Assembly (NCBI GenBank): GCA_037367405.1
Contig: JAZKJV010010762.1
Coordinates: 62,001 to 126,000 of the forward strand
Direction of reading: 5' to 3'
DNA length: 64,000 nt
From: Ottelia alismoides
Lineage: Eukaryota; Streptophyta; Magnoliopsida; Alismatales; Hydrocharitaceae
The stretch's first letter is position 1, and each line of letters opens with the position of its first letter. Positions 11,823 through 21,572 of the stretch are shown here, one piece after another. Position numbers and translations under genes: made by a program. Below the pieces are notes generated by a model. It was not told the origin of the DNA. It was given only the letters and a program-made list of their open reading frames with translations, and made no database searches.

Positions 11823-14800
11823 TGTCAATCGCAATATGTAATTCGCGGGGGCTAAATAAACCCCGCAAGCTGAAGACGTTGCTCAAATTGTTTGCTTCTA
11901 AGGGGGCTGAACTTGTAGGGCTGGTTGAAACCAAAGTCAGGCCGCAGTCAAGGCCTAAATTTGAGGCGCTCTTCCCAACAGGTTGGGGACACAGCCACAA
12001 CCACACAGCCCTGGGACGTATCTATTTCCTTTGGAATGAGAACTCTTGGAGCTGCACAACTTTAAGCCACACGACGCAAGCTCTCACAATGGCGTGCGTC
12101 AACCATGGTGGCTTCTCAATGGTGATCTCGGTCATATATGGAGACAATTCTGCCGTGGAGCGGAAACAACTGTGGGCACACCTCAAGCAGCTAAATGAAC
12201 ATATGGACTCTCCCTGGCTTGTTATAGGTGACTTCAATACGGTGAGATACTCTAATGAAAAGTTGGGGGGTCGGGCCGTCAATCAAGCTCAATTGGAGGA
12301 CTTCAATGAATGCATCAACCACTGCTCCCTTTTCGACCTCTCCGCTACCGGAAACCCTTGGAGTTGGTCTAACTCCTCGGTTGGACCCAAAAGAATAGTG
12401 GCTAGACTAGATCGTGCCCTCATCAATGATGCGTGGCTGACTTCTATGCCGCACTCAAAGCTCCAATATTCCCCAATTCCAACAAGCGACCATAATCTTA
12501 TGACGATTGAGCTTGCTAAGTACCTTTGCCGCCCCAAGCCCTTTCGGTGCTACGACTATTGGGCCAACAGGGAGGGATACCAGAGGGTGGTCGCCGAGGC
12601 TTGGGCCATCCCCACTCACGGAAACCCCCTCTTTAAAGCCAGCTGCAAAATTAAAAATGTAAAAAAGGCGCTCAAGCTATGGGCTGCTAAAGAAGCCAAT
12701 GTGTTTGACGACAAGAAGGCGGCGGAGTCCTGCCTTAGTGTCCTCAATGAAGCTCTCACCTCCACCCCCCTCGACCCTTGCTTGGCTCAGCTGGAGTTGG
12801 ATGTTAAGGATCACATCCTTAGCATCGAAAATGACCTTGAGTCTGCTTGGATGCAGAAGAGCAGAATTGATTGGCTCACGCTGGGGGACCGCAATACGGG
12901 CTTCTTCCACCGTGCCGCAAAAGTGCGCATCAATAAAAACTCCATCCCCTCCCTCCTTGACGTGAATGGCAGTATCATTGACAAGCCGCTGGAGGTCGCT
13001 TCGGAGGCGGTGAGGTACTTTGAGGCTCTCCTTGGCCCTACATCCCCAAGGCCTTCCTTGCTGGCGATCCCTGCTCCTAAACGCACCCTCACGACCGATG
13101 CCTCCTTGTGGCTGGTGCGTCCTTTCTCGGAGGAGGAGATACGGTCGGCGTTGCGCGCTATCCCCCCTTCCAAGGCTCCCGGCCCTGACGGCTTTAATGC
13201 CGGCTTCTTCTCTCGACACTGGTCCCTTATTAAAGATGACATCTGTGCTGCGATCCAGTTCCTCTTTAAGGGGGGAGGTATGGTCAGGCAAGTCAACCAT
13301 ACGTTCCTCACCTTGGTTCCTAAGAACCCCTCCCCTGCTGGGTTGGGGGACTTCAGGCCCATTTCCTGCTGCAATGTGCTATACAAAATTTTTGCCAAGC
13401 TGCTGGCTCTGAGATTAGCGGTCGTTCTACCTCATTTGATCTCTCACAATCAGACTGCATTCATTAAGGGACGATCCATTGGTGACAACATCCGGCTGGC
13501 ACAGGAACTCTTACATGGCTTCAACCGGAGGCATAACCACAGCAAGGCATGCATAAAGATTGATATCACTAAAGCCTTTGATTCTATTGAGCATGCGTTC
13601 ATTCTGGATGGCTTATCGGCTATGGGGTTTCATGACACTTGGGTGCAGTGGATCAGAAATTGTATCTCCACTACTTCCTTCTCGGTCATGTTGAATGGCT
13701 CCCCGTATGGATTCTTCCGTGGCACTAGGGGCTTGCGCCAGGGGGACCCTCTAAGCCCGCTACTCTTCACGGTCGGCCTTGAATTCCTCACATGTTTGGC
13801 TGACCAAGCTTCCTACTCGGGTCGTCTCGTTCCCCTGGGCCGTGGGAGGTGCAGGGCACCCACGCATCTCATCTACGCGGACGACATTCTCTTTTTCTGC
13901 AGAGGATCTACTGCTTCCCTGAAAGAAGTTAGAAACATTCTGGATAACTTCCACGCCATTTCTGGCCTGCAGATGAATGCGCGCAAGAGCAAGCTTTTCC
14001 GTCCAAAGGACTTTGCGGGGGGCTTTGGGGATACCCTAAGGCTTGGCATACTCACGCAGCACCTCCCCACCACGTACCTGGGGATCCCTGTTCACCCATC
14101 CTACGCAGTTAGAGGTAATGGTCGTGTTCTGTTGGAGAAGATTGCTGCCCAACTTTCTGGCTGGAAAGGCAAGTCGCTCTCCATGGCTGGTCGTCTGCAG
14201 CTGCTTAAGGCAGTCACTTCGGGCACTTTACTCTACTGGGCCAACTGCACTACATTGCACCTTAGCACCGTCAGAAAGATTGAGATGCTCTGTGCCCATT
14301 TCCTTTGGGGGCGAAGCAGGCACGATATCGCCTGGGAGACCATTTGTCGGCCTAAGATGCATGGGGGGTTGGGGCTTCGCTCCCTATCTTCCCTCTGTGC
14401 TGCCATGCTCGCTTCTTGGACATGGAGGCTCCTTACCGCTGACTCTTCGAATTGGGCCCACTTCATGCGGTGCAAGCACCTTGATGGTGCCTCCTTCTGG
14501 GACGTGCGCCTTGCTCCCTCCCACAGCCCCACATGGAAGGCCATCCTTCATTTTAGAGGGGTTATCAGGCCGGCCATTGGGGGAGACTTGCCTACCTGCA
14601 CTTGGCTCCACTCCACGCGTGGATTCTCCTTCAGAAGCGCCATAGACTTCCTTCGCCCTCCTCCTGCTTCCCCGGTGTGGGCTGCCTGCGTTTGGGCCAA
14701 GGGCTCGCCCCCGAAGTGCTCCCTCACTCTATACAGAGCGCTCCTCAACCGGCTCCCCACAACGGCCAGACTATCCCGCTTCCGGATTTGTGAGCAAGCC

Positions 14801-15121
14801 ACTTGCTACCTCTGTCGTGGTGGTCTTGACTCGCAGCCACACATCTTCTTTGCCTGCCCTTTCTCTGTGGCCGTTTGGACTACCTCTTGCGCCTCTCTCA
14901 GCCTTCCTGTGCCTCCCCCGCTCCCTCTAGAGGACCTCATTACTTGGATCAATGGCACAACGGACCTTGGAACAAAGAACCGCCTCTCATGCACGCTAGC
15001 GGTCGTGGTTTGGGCTATATGGAGGGAAAGGAACACGCTTTGGTCGGTCCCATCTCAGGGGCTGCCCAACGCTCGGCAAACTGCAGTCTGTGTTGTGAAA
15101 ATGATCAAACTTTTGCGCTGA
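11822..15121 (+). CDS. LINE ORF2: endonuclease / reverse transcriptase
   Basis: 1099 codons from the ATG at 11822; a GTG at 11819 is in frame, but the ATG overlapping the ORF1 stop is the better start. Residues ~1-225 are an AP-endonuclease-like (EEP) domain with CNSRGL, GLVETKV, VIGDFNTV and SDHNLM. Residues ~440-760 are the reverse transcriptase, with FRPISCCNVLYK, AFIKGRSIGDN, KIDITKAFDS, GLRQGDPLSPLLF and the catalytic YADD (~684). Near residues 930-1030 is a zf-RVT zinc-binding region (CYLCRGG...H...C). No RNase H follows. The protein nicks target DNA and copies the element RNA at the nick. All catalytic motifs are present and the frame is unbroken, so it could be functional. Numerous antisense open frames within it are shadows. 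Confidence 0.95.
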   Translation: MSIAICNSRGLNKPRKLKTLLKLFASKGAELVGLVETKVRPQSRPKFEALFPTGWGHSHNHTALGRIYFLWNENSWSCTTLSHTTQALTMACVNHGGFSMVISVIYGDNSAVERKQLWAHLKQLNEHMDSPWLVIGDFNTVRYSNEKLGGRAVNQAQLEDFNECINHCSLFDLSATGNPWSWSNSSVGPKRIVARLDRALINDAWLTSMPHSKLQYSPIPTSDHNLMTIELAKYLCRPKPFRCYDYWANREGYQRVVAEAWAIPTHGNPLFKASCKIKNVKKALKLWAAKEANVFDDKKAAESCLSVLNEALTSTPLDPCLAQLELDVKDHILSIENDLESAWMQKSRIDWLTLGDRNTGFFHRAAKVRINKNSIPSLLDVNGSIIDKPLEVASEAVRYFEALLGPTSPRPSLLAIPAPKRTLTTDASLWLVRPFSEEEIRSALRAIPPSKAPGPDGFNAGFFSRHWSLIKDDICAAIQFLFKGGGMVRQVNHTFLTLVPKNPSPAGLGDFRPISCCNVLYKIFAKLLALRLAVVLPHLISHNQTAFIKGRSIGDNIRLAQELLHGFNRRHNHSKACIKIDITKAFDSIEHAFILDGLSAMGFHDTWVQWIRNCISTTSFSVMLNGSPYGFFRGTRGLRQGDPLSPLLFTVGLEFLTCLADQASYSGRLVPLGRGRCRAPTHLIYADDILFFCRGSTASLKEVRNILDNFHAISGLQMNARKSKLFRPKDFAGGFGDTLRLGILTQHLPTTYLGIPVHPSYAVRGNGRVLLEKIAAQLSGWKGKSLSMAGRLQLLKAVTSGTLLYWANCTTLHLSTVRKIEMLCAHFLWGRSRHDIAWETICRPKMHGGLGLRSLSSLCAAMLASWTWRLLTADSSNWAHFMRCKHLDGASFWDVRLAPSHSPTWKAILHFRGVIRPAIGGDLPTCTWLHSTRGFSFRSAIDFLRPPPASPVWAACVWAKGSPPKCSLTLYRALLNRLPTTARLSRFRICEQATCYLCRGGLDSQPHIFFACPFSVAVWTTSCASLSLPVPPPLPLEDLITWINGTTDLGTKNRLSCTLAVVVWAIWRERNTLWSVPSQGLPNARQTAVCVVKMIKLLR

Positions 15122-15282
15122 TTTCAGGGCCTTGTATGGTCCAAAATGGTTTTTGGGTCTTATAGTGTTTTTTCTACATTTTCTGTAGAGTTTTGTTTTC
15201 CCATACGGGATTTTTTGAGTTCACAGTGATCCATTTGTAATACTCTTTCTCTGGAAATACAAATACTTACTCATCAAAAAAA

Positions 15283-15297
15283 AATTGTACCTTACTT
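15283..15297 (+). repeat. Right target-site duplication of the LINE
   Basis: Exact copy of the 15 bases at 10274-10288, directly after the A-run. Confidence 0.95.
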
Positions 15298-16794
15298 TAT
15301 CCCACTATGATATATCCGCAAAACGCAATAACAAATTCCGGGCCATAATAAATTCATTATGCATGATAAAAGTCACCTATAAAAATAAGGTCAGCAAATA
15401 TTTGCCTCCTATGCATGTCTAAAGCTGAAAGTCCCAAGCATATGTTTCATGAGAGCTCCTTTACTAAGCAAGCTCAATCGCCGTTAAGCATTGACATTGG
15501 TGAAAAATGCTACGCAAACTTTTCCATATTCCAAACTAATGTTACTCGAATTCCTCATCATATTGGCAGATGAAATCCAAGCGAGCAACAGCCAAGTGGT
15601 TGATCTGGAGGGAGTAATGTTCGAGAACTTTCGAGGCTAGCCGTCATAACCTCCTCCCCTAAAAAATTCCGTATGAGGTGAATTTTCTCATCAAGCACAT
15701 GAGATGACACAAGCATTTCCAATACCTTTTCTTATACCATTTCAAGAACTTTATCTTTCTACTATCATCAATATCTCACATTTCCTTTCATCTATTTGCT
15801 TACTCAGACTGGAGGTGCAAGTGAAAACAAAGGGACGACCCTGTAGCCGCTGCCACTGTACCCAAGAGGAGACTTTGCCAAGTAAACTTTTCGTATGAGA
15901 CTTCAAATTTTTTAACCCTTCAAGTTGGCCTACAAATTGATTTGTAATATCAAAAACTTTGTTTGACTGATATCGTTTTGCTTTCCTTTTTGTTATTTTG
16001 GTTAATGTTAATGATGTAGTAAGCCCGTTGTACTAAGTACCGGGCATCCGTGGGTTTGCTGTACAGAATAATTTTTGGCACCGTATATTTTATTTTGAAT
16101 GATGAATATCGATCTTTTATTAAAAACAATAAAGCATAACCTTTGCTGTAAGATCCTTTTTCCTCAAAAACAACGAAACATACATACCCATATATAGTTC
16201 TCTCTTCTCGTACTAGCACGGCAGCTCCACATGCATGCTTGTATAAATACGTATATACACATGCACATGTACGTAAACATATGCATACACTCACAGACAA
16301 ATGGTGCAAGACAGTGTGGTCGCATTTAGTAACAAATTGGGATACAGCTATATGCTTTAGGGGGCATTCGATAGTACATCGATCAGACCTAACCCATGAT
16401 ACCAATTAAGAGCATGAGCCTTTTTTGACGTAAATTCCCAGTGCTTGACGTGATGTGCGATTGTGCATGGGGTCTCTATCTGATGCTTCAACCTTCATGG
16501 CCTGCCGACTAACCTCCATTATGGCAATAATGTAGATGGAGAAGGGCCCGTGCATGCCCATCAATGAAGCTGTGCAGGCAGTTGGCTGGTTGTTGGATTT
16601 AATGGGTGGGTCTTGCTTTGGCAATACGACATCGGGAGCATTAATTAACTCGAGCCAGAATCCTTAATTTGGATTAAAAATAGAAATAATTGTGATGTTC
16701 GGAATGAATAGTGTATTTGTCGCTTTACTGTCTCATCAATAGGTTTACAATAATCTGTGTTTATAGTGAATTCTTTTTTTAATCATATTATTCC
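15298..16794. other. No gene recognised; start may continue the fossil LINE
   Basis: The first ~250 bases are probably the interrupted continuation of the old LINE relic. The remainder is AT-rich DNA with only short domainless open frames on either strand (for example 15704-15898 + and 16406-16624 -). Confidence 0.5.
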
Positions 16795-16803
16795 TTGTTA
16801 CTG

Positions 16804-16977
16804 AGGGGATCGTATGCTGCAATGTAGCAGTGTATTGCAAAGGATCGTTCGATGAATATTAGACGGCCCTCGTAGGGCGTCCACTATACCCAACCCTCTA
16901 GGAGGGTCGTTTGATCCCCGTCGGACGGTCCATTAATACAACACATGATGTATTACAGCAGATACTCCACTCCCTCC
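16804..16977. mobile_element. Small foldback MITE (174 bp)
   Basis: Imperfect inverted ends: GAGGGGATCGTATGCTGCA on the left and, on the opposite strand, GGAGGGAGTGGAGTATCTGC on the right, with central complementary GC-rich blocks (GACGGCCCTCG / GGAGGGTCG). Flanks TTGTTACTG and TTGTTAACT could be a worn 9-bp target duplication. Family uncertain. Confidence 0.5.
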
Positions 16978-17024
16978 TTGTTAACTATATAATAAATATC
17001 GTATTTGTTATAAAAAAATTATAC

Positions 17025-17280
17025 TAGAAATTAGCGATGATTTGTCATATTCATTACTAATATAATTAGAATCATAGTAGCGCTTATCCATTGCTATTTT
17101 TCGAAATTTCAACGACGATTAGTTAAATTTTGAAAAGTACTAACAAATAAGCATTATTATATATATTGTTGCTAATGATATAACAACGAATACAGTAATC
17201 GTTGCTAATGAAATAACAACGAACACGATAATCGTCGCTAATTCCATGTATAAATAAATTTGTAATGAAAATATCATTAA
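17025..17280. mobile_element. Degenerate relative of the CACTA-type foldback at 35.7 kb
   Basis: Shares CAACGACGATTAGTTAAATTTTG, TTGCTAATGATATAACAACG and CGTCGCTAATT-type words with the intact foldback at 35746-36199, but lacks clear termini. Confidence 0.5.
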
Positions 17281-17294
17281 TGTTATATATTTAG

Positions 17295-17658
17295 AGGTTG
17301 GGGAGCTTGCACCGAGATGCGTGTAACTTTACATGCATCGATGCCATAAGCACCCTCTTTTGATATTTTTTGAAATAAAATCATTTGAGATTTAGATCAC
17401 CATGTATCACCATGATGTCATTCAAAATTCAACTTAATTCAAGACTTCTAACAATCCATCAAGATTGTAAAATTTTAACGGTCTTAGAATTATTGAAACT
17501 TATCCCTTCCAAATGGATATATTAGGAATATATGTTTTACACGAAATTAGAAACACATGTTCGATCAATAATTCTAAGTTAATCATCGATGTTTCATTTC
17601 AAAAAGTTGGGTGTTTATGACATCGGTGCGTGTAAAATTGCATACACTTTGGTGCAAG
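17295..17658. mobile_element. Foldback MITE (GAGCTTGCACC family), right end hit by a CACTA MITE
   Basis: Left GAGCTTGCACCGAGATGCGTGTAAC... pairs with a right end whose complement reads CTTGCACCAAAGTG...CGCACCGATG...CATAAACACCC, over ~70 bp with mismatches. The interior resembles the MITE at 59368-59743. The CACTA MITE starts immediately after its GGTGCAAG end. Confidence 0.6.
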
Positions 17659-17969
17659 CACTACAGGAAAAATGAGTTGTGGCCACAGAATGTGGCTACA
17701 GATACTTGTGGCCACGATAATTCCGCGGCGACTAGTTTCTCGTAGAGACAATTCCGTGGCCAAAGTCTTCATACAAAAGATGTGGTCACGACAAGTTCTG
17801 TGGTCACGTGTAGTGGCCACGACATATTCGTGGTTAGAGAAGTCTCGTGACGATACTTGTAGCTATGGCTACTGGCCACGACATGTTGTGGCCAGAGCTC
17901 AATTCTGTGGCCACAAGCCTGACATCCATAGGTATAATTCTGTAGCTACAACTTGATTCCCTTGTTGTG
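17659..17969. mobile_element. CACTA-type MITE with GTGGCCAC subterminal repeats (copy 1)
   Basis: 311 bp. It begins CACTACAGGAAAAATGAG; its other end read in reverse is CACAACAAGGGAATCAAG. Flanked by 3-bp duplications AAG (17656-17658 and 17970-17972), as expected for CACTA (En/Spm) elements. The interior repeats the 8-bp palindrome GTGGCCAC and variants in both halves, typical of subterminal transposase-binding arrays. No coding capacity. Confidence 0.85.
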
Positions 17970-18380
17970 AAGCGACACACACTCGTATATTTAGTCAGTA
18001 TAGAGTTAATTTGTTGTGGTGTTTTTTGTGTGTATCCTTTTGGGTTTGGTGAATACAACAAAATTACCACAGAATTTTTATATAAAAAAGATCGATCACT
18101 AATGTTTGATGCTTTGTGAATAAGTACCGAAGAGACGTAACGATTACGTAACTCAAGTTCTACAAGAATTAATTAAACGCGGTGTTCTCTACACACGAGG
18201 TCTATCCAGTTTTGTGAAGAAATGTTGAGCATTATATCGATAATTTAATTGCTCAATATATATGCATGGATAATTTATCATCACGTTAATAAAACATGTC
18301 TATAATGATAGATATTTTGGAAACCATTGTTACGCGATTTTATGATAGTGTATAAGAAAATTGCCTAGAAATGTTCACAT

Positions 18381-18690
18381 CACTACAAAAAAAATGAGTT
18401 GTGGCCACGAAATGTGGTTACAAAAACTTGTGGCCACGATAATTCCGTGGCCACTAGTTTCCCGTAGCTACAATTCCGTGTTCAAAGCTTCATACAAGAG
18501 TTGTGGCCACAACAAGTTTTGTGGTCACTTGTAGTGGCCACGACATATTCGTGATTAGAGAACTCTCGCGACGAGACTTGTAGCTACAGCTACTGGCCAC
18601 GACATGTCGTGGCCAGAGCCCAATTCCGTGGCCACAAACCCCACATCCGTGGGCATAATTCTGTAGACACAATTTGTCTTCCTTGCAGTG
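18381..18690. mobile_element. CACTA-type MITE with GTGGCCAC subterminal repeats (copy 2)
   Basis: 310 bp, starting CACTACAAAAAAAATGAG and ending CTTCCTTGCAGTG, flanked by CAT at 18378-18380 and 18691-18693. Closely similar to copy 1, with the better-matched inverted end. Confidence 0.88.
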
Positions 18691-18847
18691 CATTCACAAT
18701 GAAAAATGGCATACATTTGTGCCGGTCATTACAACAAGATGGGTTTAGAGTAACACCTTTCTTGATGCATCACTATATCGTCCTCTATTGTTAAATACAT
18801 AATGAAAATGTGATTTTAATAGTTGAAATTAAAGAATATAACAAGAT

Positions 18848-19225
18848 AGAGAAAATGGGGTTGCCCTCTAGGGGGAGCTAACCTGGTTCCCTCGTCCTAT
18901 TTTTCCTATATTTTATATATTTTTAAGAAATAAATCCGTGGAAATTCATCATTATATCTCTTATTATGTCATTCAAGTTTTATGAGAAACAGATAGTCAT
19001 GTGGCCTCCATCTTGACATACATTTGTTAACGATCGCATAATTATTGAAATCGACTTGTCTGGATGGAGGCTGTAGGTGTCTCTCTTTCGCATGAAATTT
19101 GAACGACATAATATAATGATAATGAAACTCGATAAAGTAATTTTCAAAAAAATAAAAAATATATATATGAGAAAATGTAACGGAAGGAGCCAATTTAGCT
19201 TTCTAGAGGACATCCCATTTTACTC
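18848..19225. mobile_element. Mutator-type foldback MITE, GGGGCTGCC family (diverged copy)
   Basis: 378 bp. Left GAAAATGGGGTTGCCCTC and right GAGGACATCCCATTTTACTC, with family interior words (TCTGGATGGAGGC, GTCATTC.AA.TTT..., TTTTCAAAAAAATAAAAAA). Flanks TAACAAGAT (18839-18847) and TAACAAAAT (19226-19234) form a 9-bp duplication with one mismatch. Confidence 0.8.
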
Positions 19226-20544
19226 TAACAAAATTTATCTATTATCATTTTCAAAATTTGAACTAACCATCAATGATTGTATTTCGTCCACGTAGAAACT
19301 TATCCTTTCACATTGAGTATTATATTAACAACAACACATGATTATCTTCTTCGGGAGATATTCCTGAGTATAAGCCTATGTTGTTCCGTCCGGGATTATG
19401 TTCTTCCATCATATGGTGAAATGACCATAGTCCCTCCTTGCTCTTGTAATGTCCTACATTCAAATCAGTATTATTTTAGGATTTGATGCCAAATATATTC
19501 ATCTAAATTGCAATATATATTTTTACTTATTTTAAGGTGACATCACTAACCAAAAATGAGCTCCCCTGTATTCTCAATCTACGAAAAAAATAGGATATAT
19601 CTATGTGATTCCGCACCCTGTAAAAGAACAAAACAACAACATAGAATACCTGCTAATTGCATCCTCCTCCATCTTCTCAAGGATCGACAGCGTGATCTCT
19701 GGAGTGCAGACAAATCCTGCACTGAATGTCGATGGATTTGGAAACAGGAAGATGCACTTTAATTACCGCATCTATTTCTGACAGTCGTCCTAGAATATGT
19801 TTCTCTATCTTTTATTAACGAATAATGACATGATCTGAATACCCCACAGTCTATTTATTTTCGTGGATAAGGAGAAACTGCATCTTTATTTACATGCACC
19901 ATGCGATTGTTTTCTGTCGACGGTAAAAAAATTTTACAGTGTCCTCCAGATCAGCAGTATTGCTCCAGGCCTTTTAGTTCCAGATTATATCTACATAATA
20001 TCCAAAATCTGAATCTAAGTACCACCTATAGAGCATGATTAAAGTACATAAATTACTTATAATGAACTGAATACACGAATTTCTGGTAGATCTCCTAATA
20101 TTTCACTACTGGAGCCCTTAATATTATGAAATGCGAGGATGTAGTTAATTACGTGGAAGCTCCCACATGCACATGCATGCAAATTCGATCGCCACTCTCA
20201 GGAGGGCGTCCGGATATTTTTAATGGAAACTAAAAACGTCCATTATTGAATCTTCTTCCATCAAATCAAGGGATTTAATTAACATAAAAAAGGGTGGACA
20301 TGCATTGCTGTGTTGATTGTTGACGGGGGAACACGACATGGAGCCAATGCCCACATGTCGTCTTCGAGCTGAGATAACTTCTTGCAACTTGTTGCCTTCC
20401 TTTATATTATTGAATATAAATGTTAGGTAGATCGATATTGCATTAGGAACAGAGGGTCATTCCAATTATCCCTGACAATCAGTTATACGTTAGTCGTTCT
20501 CATCAAAATTTATACAAATTGTTTGTAAATTAAAATAGCAGTAC
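19226..20544. other. AT-rich intergenic stretch with one possible exon-like segment
   Basis: No gene is called. On the minus strand at ~19650-19745 there is an open, codon-like stretch (see the separate entry). The rest shows nothing recognisable. Confidence 0.4.
19652..19748 (-). pseudogene. Possible isolated exon fragment, aminotransferase-like (tentative)
   Basis: The minus strand reads NPSTFSAGFVCTPEITLSIL followed by EKMEEDAISR, then AG|GTATTC, which could be a splice donor. The pattern (D/N)P(S/A)TF ... ILEK..ED resembles the exon of plant tyrosine/nicotianamine aminotransferases around DPATFIQGAIPQILEKTKED, though with an insertion relative to that pattern. No neighbouring exons were found, so if real it is a broken fragment. 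Chance resemblance is a serious alternative. Confidence 0.25.
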
Positions 20545-20943
20545 CATTACAACAAAATGAAATTATAGTGACTTTTTTGTTTTCGAAATCCATCGTGAAA
20601 TCGGCCATAGTTAAATATTTAATGATGATGTTATTTGTTGTGAAATAATCTTTTATACTTGGAATTAACAATGGATGTCATAAGCGTTACTATACCGTCG
20701 TTGATCGGTGGCTATTTTTTTAAAAAAAAAGTTCACTAATAATTACTAACTTTTGAATTAAGAAATTAACGACAATTACTAAAAATTTTGAAAAAAATAG
20801 ATAAATAAATGTTGTTATATAGAAACTCATTATTGATATAACAAAGATATTGTATTCATTGTTATTTTCAAGTATAAAAAAATATTTTACACTAAATAGT
20901 ATCGTTATTATATTTTTTAATGTAGCATCATTTTGTTCTAGTG
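20545..20943. mobile_element. Degenerate CACTA-type foldback (relative of 35746-36199)
   Basis: Left CATTACAACAAAATGAAATT and right CATCATTTTGTTCTAGTG are complementary ends with the family's ATAGTGAC and GTTGTGAAAT words inside. ~399 bp. The flanking triplets do not match, and many substitutions suggest an old insertion. Confidence 0.6.
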
Positions 20944-21161
20944 GGTGTTAAGAATATATTATGATAAACATAACCGCATATAATAATTGTTATATTAATC
21001 GTCGGTAGCACCGATGTAATGGATTTTCCATTCACTACTAATTAATTTTAATGGTAAATCGTGGATTTGCAACGGATACTACTAGTCGTTATATTAATAA
21101 TGATTCTTATACAAATACCTTTGTCTTGCTCTCTTGCATGTATGTCAATCTTATTGTTGAG

Positions 21162-21563
21162 GGAAACATATCCTCTGCTATAGAGAGGATTGTAGCTCAG
21201 CCCTAATTTTTTTAGGGATTTTGATTCCAAAATCTAACTTTATAGATTTAATTTTAGATTTAGTTCTCTACATATTCTCTAAATTTCACTCAAATCTGAT
21301 CTTAATTGCTGTTTTATCCTAATGGTCAAACATTTTTTCATGATCTAAGCAACTTAAAATCGATTTTAAAAAAATATGAATGTTTGATCATTAAAATAAA
21401 ATAGCAATTAAGGTCATATTTGGATGAAATTTGGAGGATATGTAGAGAATTAATCTAAGATTAAAACTATAAGGTTAGATTTTAAAATCAAAATCCCTAA
21501 AAAAATTAAGGATGATTACAACACCTCTGTTGCAATCCTATCTACAGCAGAGGATCCGTTTCC
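21162..21563. mobile_element. Mutator-type foldback MITE (402 bp)
   Basis: Left GGAAACATATCCTCTGCTAT and right (complement) GGAAACGGATCCTCTGCTGT begin a palindrome extending almost to the centre (TTTTTTTAGGGATTTTGATT, CTCTACATATTCTC and GATCTTAATTGC are mirrored). Flanks ATTGTTGAG (21153-21161) and ATTGTAGAG (21564-21572) are a 9-bp duplication with one mismatch. Confidence 0.85.
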
Positions 21564-21572
21564 ATTGTAGAG

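Larger units (their letters stand above)
10289..15282 (+). mobile_element. Full-length L1-type LINE retrotransposon, both ORFs open
   Basis: A ~4994-bp element bounded by perfect 15-bp target duplications. It has a GC-rich 5' leader (~10289-10361), ORF1, ORF2 overlapping by one base, a short 3' UTR and a terminal A-run at ~15276-15282. Identical flanks and two unbroken ORFs indicate recent insertion. The order of endonuclease, reverse transcriptase and C-terminal zinc-binding domain without RNase H is that of plant L1-clade LINEs. It is clearly GC-richer than its surroundings. Confidence 0.95.

Noticed and set aside
10784..14802. Several antisense and shifted open frames within the LINE
   Set aside because: Shadows of ORF1 and ORF2 in GC-rich sequence; the true frames carry all conserved motifs.
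17659..18690. CRISPR-like array from GTGGCCAC repeats
   Set aside because: Palindromic words are irregularly spaced inside two defined transposons in a plant genome.
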